Positions 59,035 through 64,000 of a DNA stretch of 64,000 nt are shown piece after piece. A program made the translations under genes and the position numbers. Origin of the DNA: JAKIVR01 sp035933635 (GTDB taxonomy: Archaea > Thermoplasmatota > Thermoplasmata > Lutacidiplasmatales > UBA184); contig DASYYY010000021.1 in NCBI GenBank assembly GCA_035933635.1, positions 310,001-374,000 of the forward strand, read 5' to 3'. Numbering within the stretch: the stretch's first letter is position 1; each line of letters starts with the position of its first letter. Under the pieces are notes generated by a model. It saw only the letters and a program-made list of their open reading frames with translations, did no database searches and was not told where the DNA came from.

Positions 59035-60156
59035 GTGCCGGTGGTGGATGCGCACGAGGAGCACCCCGACTGGCGCGCCCGGGCGCGCGAGCTCACCGAA
59101 CGGGAGATCCTGCCCCAGAGCTCGACGATCGACCGAACCGATAGCATTCCCGCCGCCGTGGTCGAGGCGCTCGGCCGCAGCGGGCTGATGGGGCTGACGA
59201 TCCCCCACGACTACGGCGGATCCGAGAGCAGGGCACGGGAGGTCGTCGGCGTGCTCGAGGAGGTCGCGCGGGGGAACGCGGCCGTCGCCACGCTTCTGTC
59301 GGTCCACCTCTCGGTCGCGGCCGCGCCGATCGTGACCTGGGGGGACGCCGACCAGAAGTCCCGATTCCTGCCGGCGATGGCCGAGGGACGCAAGCTCGGC
59401 GCCTTCGCGCTGACCGAGCCGGGTGCCGGCTCGGACACGGCCAGCCTCCGAACCCAGTACCGCACCCTGGATGGGGGGTACCGGCTCGACGGCAGTAAAA
59501 TGTTCATCACGAACGGAGCGAGCGCCGATGTGGTCGTGACGTTCGCCACGCACGACGCGACGCTCGGGCACCGAGGCGTGAGCGCCTTCCTCGTGGAGAA
59601 GGGCAGTCCGGGCTACTCCGTGGCCCAACGGCTCGAGAAGTTGGGGTTGCGGGGTAGCGAGACGACGGAACTCGTCTACGACGATCTTCGGCTGGGCCGA
59701 GCCGCGCGGCTGGGACCGGAAGGTAAGGGGCTGACGGTCGCGCTGAAGGCGCTCACCGATGGCCGGGTGGGGATCGCCGCGTGCGCCCTCGGCGTCGCGC
59801 AGGCGTCGCTGGAGGAGCTGATCGACGCCGCTCGGGAGCGCCCCTCCGATGAGCTCCGGGGCCTCGTGGCCCGAGCGTACACGGACGTCGCGGCGGCGCG
59901 CGCGCTCGTCCAGCACGCGGCCGGACTGAAGGATCACGGCGCCTCGTTCGTCGAGGAGGCCTCCGCCGCGAAGTTGCTGGCCGCTGAGGCCGCCGTCCGG
60001 GTGGCGAACCTAGCGTTCGAGGCGCGAGGCTGCGAGGCCGGAATCCTGGGAGCCCGGGCCGGTCAACTGCTCCGCGACGCTCGAGTCTTCCCCATCGTCG
60101 AGGGGACGACCGAGATCCAGGAGCTCATCCTGGGCCGGGCGATCCTCGGCCGCTAG
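59035..60156 (+). CDS. Acyl-CoA dehydrogenase
   Basis: A 373-residue flavoenzyme that forms trans-2-enoyl-CoA from acyl-CoA. GLTIPHDYGGSES is the N-terminal domain, AFALTEPGAGSDTASLRT the FAD-binding loop, MFITNGASADVVVTF the next segment, and EGTTEIQELILGRAIL the C-terminal motif. In many family members the catalytic Glu sits just before GTTE, and Glu is present at that place here. GTG 59035 is used. It is a single gene; no other beta-oxidation gene is nearby. Substrate chain length is unknown. Confidence 0.92.
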   Translation: MPVVDAHEEHPDWRARARELTEREILPQSSTIDRTDSIPAAVVEALGRSGLMGLTIPHDYGGSESRAREVVGVLEEVARGNAAVATLLSVHLSVAAAPIVTWGDADQKSRFLPAMAEGRKLGAFALTEPGAGSDTASLRTQYRTLDGGYRLDGSKMFITNGASADVVVTFATHDATLGHRGVSAFLVEKGSPGYSVAQRLEKLGLRGSETTELVYDDLRLGRAARLGPEGKGLTVALKALTDGRVGIAACALGVAQASLEELIDAARERPSDELRGLVARAYTDVAAARALVQHAAGLKDHGASFVEEASAAKLLAAEAAVRVANLAFEARGCEAGILGARAGQLLRDARVFPIVEGTTEIQELILGRAILGR

Positions 60157-60203
60157 TCGACCTCCCCCAGAACGTATTCAAGCCCGGGCCGGGACCCCGA
60201 ACG

Positions 60204-62492
60204 ATGACCTCCAAGTCCGTACCGGACCCCTCCCAGCGCCGGTCCGTCACGGGCCTCGGGATCCCGCCGGAGGTCATCGAGGTCCTCGCTCGCGAGGGGA
60301 TCCGCGAGTTGTACCCGCCCCAGGCCGAGGCGCTGCCGGCGGTGATGGCAGGCTCCAGCGTGGTGCTCGCGTGCCCCACGGCGAGCGGGAAGTCGCTGGT
60401 CGCGTACCTCGCCCTCGTCCGCGCGGCTCGGGCCGGTCGCACGGGGCTGTACCTCGTGCCGTTGCGCGCCCTCGCGCAGGAGAAGTTCGAGGAGCTCCAG
60501 GCATTCACGTCCCTGGGATTGCGGATCGGGCTGTCCATCGGGGATTTCGACCTTCCCAATGACAAGCTCGAGAAGCTCGACATCCTCGTCGCAACGAGCG
60601 AGAAGGCCGACGGGCTCCTGCGGCGAGGGAGCACCTGGCTCGACCGTCTCGGTGCCGTCGTCGCCGACGAGGTCCATCTTCTCCACGACCCCGAGCGCGG
60701 ACCCACGCTCGAGGTCACGCTCACCCGATTGCGCCGGCGCCGCTCCGAACTCCAGATCGTGGCGCTCTCGGCGACGGTGGGGAACGCGCGGGAGCTTTCC
60801 GAGTGGCTGGGGGCCGAGTGCATCGAGAGCGAGTTCCGGCCGGTGCCGCTCAAGTGGGGCGTCTACCACGAGGGGCGTATCCAGTTCACCGACCTCTCCA
60901 CGCGCCCCATACCGGCGCCCGGAGAGCCGCTGCCCCGGCTCGTCCGTACCGTGATCGAGGAGGGGGGCCAGGCGCTGGTCTTCGTCAACACGCGCCGCTC
61001 CAGCGAGCAGACCGCCCAGGCGCTCGCTCCGACCACGCGCCGCCTGTTGACCGTTGAGGAACGCGAGCTCGGCGCGCAGACCCGCGAGGAGCTCCTGGCC
61101 ACGGCCGAAGAGGAGACCGAGGGCATCCGGCGCCTGAGCGAGCTCGTACCGAACGGCGTCGCGTTCCACAACGCCTCGCTCACGAATCCCGAGCGCCGCG
61201 TCATCGAGCGGGCGTTCCGCGACCGGCGGCTCAAGGCGCTCGTCGCGACACCCACGCTCGCTGCCGGCATCAACCTACCCGCCCGACGGGTCATCGTGCG
61301 CGACACGACCCGCTACGACGATCGCCTCGGGATGCAGGCCCCGATCCCGGTACTCGAGGTCCAGCAGATGTGCGGGCGGGCCGGCCGGCCGCGGTTCGAC
61401 AAGGTCGGCGAGGCCGTCCTCCTGGCCCGGAGCCCCGAGGAGGAGGAGCGCTACTTGGACACCTACCTCTCGGCCAATCCGGAGGTCGTCGTCTCTCGTC
61501 TCGCCGCCGAGCCGGCGCTGCGCATGCACCTCCTCGCGCTGGTGGCGAGCGGGGAGGTCCACTCGGAAGCGGAGCTCACCGGCTTCCTCTCCGAGACATT
61601 CTACGGCCACACGCTCGCCGTCTCCGAGCTCACCTACACGGTGGCGAAGGTCCGAGGGTTCCTCGAGGAGCACGGGTTCCTCGTGCCCGGGACCGAGCTC
61701 CGGGCGACCGCCTTCGGGGAGCTGACGAGCGAACTGTACCTCGACCCGATCTCGGCCGTGCTGCTGCGCCGCGCGCTCGAGCGCGCCCCCCGCGGGGTAC
61801 GGCCGTTCGCGCTCCTAGCGGCCGTCTCGGCCACCCCCGACCTCCCGGCCCTCTTCCTCCGCCGGGGCGACGAGCCCGAGCTGTTCGCCCGCTACTCCGA
61901 CGAAGAACCGGAGCTCCTACTCAAGCCCGAGGAAGAGGGGCTGACGCCGGATCTCGAGACGTTCCTCAGCACGCTGAAGACCGCGGCCATCCTCGAACAG
62001 TGGATCGAGGAGCGGCCGATCGTGGAGATCACCGAACGGTTCGGGATCGGAGCGGGCGACCTCCGCGCGAAGGTCGAGGACGCGACCTGGCTGCTGTTCG
62101 GCTTCTCACGGATCGCGCAGCGCTTTCGCAAGGACGCCGCACGGCCGATCGAGGAGCTGGAACTGCGGGTGCAGTACGGGGTGGGCGACGAACTGCTCGA
62201 CCTGGTACGGCTGCGCGGAGTCGGCCGCGTCCGCGGTCGACTGCTCCACGCCGCTGGGTTCAGCGACCGGGAGTCGCTCCGGGCGGCACCGCGGGAGCGG
62301 GTGGTCCAGGCCCTCAAGTCACCGGTGATCGCCGACCAGGTCCTCGCTCAACTCCGCCCCCCGCACCGGGGGCGGGCCACGGAACCTGAGGCGACGCCGG
62401 CCCCGGTCGCTCCCAACTCCAGCCCGGAGAGTTCGGCCCGACGCGAGTCGAAGTCGCACCGAACCCTCGACGAATTCCCTGCGGATCCCTGA
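60204..62492 (+). CDS. Hel308-like Ski2-family DNA/RNA helicase
   Basis: A 762-residue superfamily 2 helicase. A Q-motif-like LYPPQAEALP precedes Walker A CPTASGKS; motif II is ADEVHLL (DEVH), motif III LSATVGN, motif IV VFVNTRRSSEQTA, motif V TLAAGINLPARRV, and motif VI QMCGRAGRPRFDKVGEA. Winged-helix and ratchet domains follow (about 430-640), with a helix-hairpin-helix near 690 (LVRLRGVGRVRGRLL). This layout is Hel308/Hjm, which acts at stalled replication forks. The last 45 residues are Pro/Ser-rich and overlap the Orc1-like gene. Confidence 0.92.
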   Translation: MTSKSVPDPSQRRSVTGLGIPPEVIEVLAREGIRELYPPQAEALPAVMAGSSVVLACPTASGKSLVAYLALVRAARAGRTGLYLVPLRALAQEKFEELQAFTSLGLRIGLSIGDFDLPNDKLEKLDILVATSEKADGLLRRGSTWLDRLGAVVADEVHLLHDPERGPTLEVTLTRLRRRRSELQIVALSATVGNARELSEWLGAECIESEFRPVPLKWGVYHEGRIQFTDLSTRPIPAPGEPLPRLVRTVIEEGGQALVFVNTRRSSEQTAQALAPTTRRLLTVEERELGAQTREELLATAEEETEGIRRLSELVPNGVAFHNASLTNPERRVIERAFRDRRLKALVATPTLAAGINLPARRVIVRDTTRYDDRLGMQAPIPVLEVQQMCGRAGRPRFDKVGEAVLLARSPEEEERYLDTYLSANPEVVVSRLAAEPALRMHLLALVASGEVHSEAELTGFLSETFYGHTLAVSELTYTVAKVRGFLEEHGFLVPGTELRATAFGELTSELYLDPISAVLLRRALERAPRGVRPFALLAAVSATPDLPALFLRRGDEPELFARYSDEEPELLLKPEEEGLTPDLETFLSTLKTAAILEQWIEERPIVEITERFGIGAGDLRAKVEDATWLLFGFSRIAQRFRKDAARPIEELELRVQYGVGDELLDLVRLRGVGRVRGRLLHAAGFSDRESLRAAPRERVVQALKSPVIADQVLAQLRPPHRGRATEPEATPAPVAPNSSPESSARRESKSHRTLDEFPADP

Positions 62493-63567
62493 TCGGCCCC
62501 CAGGAACGCACAGGGCGGAGCAAACGCACCTTCGATCGCGAGCCGCCCGGGCCGCCCGAACGCACCTCGCGGGAGATCAGGCCCGCCTGCTCGAGTCGGA
62601 CCAGACGCCGCCAGAACGTCGTCACCGGCATCGATCGGGCGCCCTGAGCGACCGCCAGGCGGTCGGCGAGCGCGCGCAGCGACGCGACCTCCACCGGTCC
62701 GCGCGCGCACGCCTGGGCGAGAGCATCGAGCATCGCACGTTCGACCGTGAGGACCGGGTGCGAAGCTCGGGACGTGGACAGCGCCCCGAACGACGGTGCG
62801 GCCTCGCCGAGGAGCTCCTCCCGCAGCAGCTCGATCGCACGTGCCGCACCCCGTCCCTCGAGCTGCGCGTGTCGGACGATCCGCTCCACCAGTCCGGCGC
62901 TGGGGGGCGTGCCCAACGCACGCGTTGCCCGGTCGGTGAGGATGGCGCTCAGATCCTCCGCCGAGTAGGGATCGAGCACTACCGCGCCGGATCCGGACCC
63001 GGACAGCTCGCCGAGCGGGCCGGAGAGCCCCGGACCGGTCGACGTCCCTGCGAGCAGCAATCGTTCGACGGGAGCGGCGTCGACCCCTTCGGGCAGGAAC
63101 TGCCGCGGTCGGCACAAGGCCCGGACGATCGGTCCGAGATCCGGTGCACCGGCCGACACATCGTGCAGCACCACCACCAGCGGCAGCGGCTCCCGGAGCG
63201 CCCGCCGCAGGAATCCGGCGAGGATCTCGGAGGTGGAGAACCCCCGTTCGTGGAACCCGTCGTCGAAGTGGCGGAGCAGCTCGGCCGCGACACCGGTGGA
63301 GCCCGCGCACCATCGGACCCGGACCGCCACCACCCGGGGGCGTATGCCGTCGGCACGCCGACGGCGGTCGGAGTAGGCGCGCGCCGCCCGGAGCGCCACC
63401 GCCGAGGTGCCGCTGCCCGCCGGGCCGATCACGACCAGGGGGGTCGGGCCGCTCGGGTCCGCCGGCTCGAGCCGGTTGCGGGCCGCCTCGAGCGCGCGCT
63501 CTCGCCCGAGGAGCGTGGGGGGCATCCAGTCGGCGGCGAGCACTTCGGCGTGCTCCGGGAAAGACAT
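62314..63567 (-). CDS. Orc1/Cdc6-like AAA+ protein with degenerate Walker A
   Basis: A 417-residue protein. The opening LLGRERALEAARNRLEPA resembles the start of archaeal Orc1/Cdc6. The P-loop reads GPAGSGTS (48-55): Thr54 replaces the Lys that binds ATP phosphates. The Walker B region reads VVVLHDVS without the Asp-Glu pair. A winged-helix-like C-terminal domain (about 255-355) includes MPVTTFWRRLVRLEQAGLISRE, a DNA-binding pattern. The last 60 residues are Gly/Pro/Arg-rich and antisense to the helicase gene. It probably binds DNA without hydrolysing ATP, as an origin-related or regulatory protein. ATG 63567 lies 19-27 bp after a TATA box. Confidence 0.72.
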   Translation of the reverse strand: MSFPEHAEVLAADWMPPTLLGRERALEAARNRLEPADPSGPTPLVVIGPAGSGTSAVALRAARAYSDRRRRADGIRPRVVAVRVRWCAGSTGVAAELLRHFDDGFHERGFSTSEILAGFLRRALREPLPLVVVLHDVSAGAPDLGPIVRALCRPRQFLPEGVDAAPVERLLLAGTSTGPGLSGPLGELSGSGSGAVVLDPYSAEDLSAILTDRATRALGTPPSAGLVERIVRHAQLEGRGAARAIELLREELLGEAAPSFGALSTSRASHPVLTVERAMLDALAQACARGPVEVASLRALADRLAVAQGARSMPVTTFWRRLVRLEQAGLISREVRSGGPGGSRSKVRLLRPVRSWGPIRDPQGIRRGFGATSTRVGPNSPGWSWERPGPASPQVPWPAPGAGGGVERGPGRRSPVT

Positions 63568-63585
63568 GACACAACGGAATACTCA

Positions 63586-63594
63586 TTCGTATAA
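63586..63594 (-). promoter_or_regulatory. TATA box for the Orc1-like gene
   Basis: Leftward, TCTTATACG lies 19-27 bp before the ATG at 63567 in an AT-rich pocket (63565-63610). The message would be nearly leaderless. Confidence 0.6.
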
Positions 63595-63669
63595 GAAATC
63601 TCATGATTCACCTTCCTCGTCCTCCTCCGCCCCGGAAAGCACTATCTGGCCCCCTCGGTGCGTTCGACG

Positions 63670-64000
63670 ATGGCCTCGCCGGACGTGGCGGTCGCCCGAC
63701 GTCTGCTGCGGAACCTGATCGGGACGATCCTGATCTCCGGGGCGGCGATCGTCGCCATCAAGCTCCTCGCCCCGCACATCGGGGTCCGTTCGGGATCGGA
63801 CGACTACGGGTTCCTCGTCGCCGGCTGGGTGCTGCTCTCGGGGTACCTGCTGCACCGGACCCTGACGAGCGCGATCCGCGAATGGGGCACGCTCCACGAC
63901 CAGGTGGCCCAGGCGTTCGGCGTGCGGGTGCTCGTCGACCTGGCGATCGGCGCGGGGATGGTCCTCGCGCTGTTCGCGGTGTTCAACCTCGGGCTCACGA
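63670..64000 (+). CDS. Membrane protein (3' partial)
   Basis: An open frame runs from ATG 63670 to the window end, 110 codons. It encodes MASPDVAVARRLLRNL, a first helix (GTILISGAAIVAIKLLA), a second (GFLVAGWVLLSGYLLH) and a third (LVDLAIGAGMVLALFAVFNLGL), with charged loops between. The three-helix lead-in could precede an MscS-type mechanosensitive channel domain, but that part is outside the window. ACTATCTG about 30 bp upstream is a weak promoter candidate. Confidence 0.6.
   Translation, partial: MASPDVAVARRLLRNLIGTILISGAAIVAIKLLAPHIGVRSGSDDYGFLVAGWVLLSGYLLHRTLTSAIREWGTLHDQVAQAFGVRVLVDLAIGAGMVLALFAVFNLGLT

Noticed and set aside
63601..63897. 98-codon leftward frame at the right edge
   Set aside because: It is a charged shadow of the membrane protein that runs off the window on the plus strand.

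Overview
This 64 kb window is GC-rich archaeal chromosome with one small, AT-richer accessory patch. The domain is clear from a group II chaperonin (thermosome), glycerol-1-phosphate dehydrogenase for archaeal lipids, archaeal-type leucyl-tRNA synthetase, a beta-CASP ribonuclease, a Hel308-type helicase, an Orc1/Cdc6-like protein, RqcH, an UPF0179 protein, TATA-box promoters about 25 nt ahead of (often leaderless) start codons, and tRNA introns of the bulge-helix-bulge type. Gene content (smc-scpA-scpB, S53 acid-type peptidase, JAMM protease, IMPase/NAD kinase pair) fits a high-GC member of the Thermoplasmatota. That assignment is inference, because no rRNA is present. Starts are often GTG, and consecutive genes are frequently joined by 4-nt GTGA or ATGA overlaps.

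Layout. 1-5.1 kb: the end of a radical SAM gene, then a leftward IMPase-NAD kinase-JAMM operon facing a rightward beta-CASP nuclease. 5.1-12.4 kb: a Nog1-like GTPase, then gcvPA-gcvPB, an M24 peptidase coupled to a pyrophosphate-type phosphofructokinase, and mtnA. 12.4-16 kb: two glycosyltransferases, a 46-residue membrane protein, an intron-containing tRNA-Asp and a cis-prenyltransferase. 16-19.6 kb: three tandem Kelch-repeat surface proteins. 19.7-23.3 kb: thermosome, XTP pyrophosphatase, nitroreductase, small membrane protein. 23.3-28.7 kb: smc-scpA-scpB behind a structured leader. 28.7-41.8 kb: membrane-anchored S53 peptidase, HIT-MEMO pair, aconitase, dCTP deaminase, LeuRS, QueE, G1P dehydrogenase, UPF0179.

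41.8-44.7 kb is the accessory region. A tRNA-Pro with a D-loop intron is followed by a 2.0 kb segment bounded by a second copy of the tRNA 3' end. The segment carries a VapBC pair, an acetyltransferase and a tiny ORF. A second toxin-antitoxin pair lies just beyond the repeat, and its PIN toxin appears to start at CTG.

45-55 kb is a surface-glycan cluster: two GT2 enzymes, four GT4 enzymes, one PMT/GT39-like membrane transferase and an FkbM methyltransferase. With the cis-prenyltransferase and the two glycosyltransferases at 12-16 kb it plausibly builds lipid-linked or surface glycans. 55-64 kb returns to housekeeping: small membrane protein, pirin, zinc-finger protein, RqcH, acyl-CoA dehydrogenase, Hel308-like helicase, an Orc1/Cdc6-like protein without the Walker A lysine, and the start of a membrane protein cut by the window end.

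The most unusual signals are the two non-canonical tRNA introns (T-loop of tRNA-Asp, D-loop of tRNA-Pro), the tRNA-Pro-flanked island, the candidate regulatory leaders of the thermosome and smc genes, and the degenerate Orc1-like ATPase.
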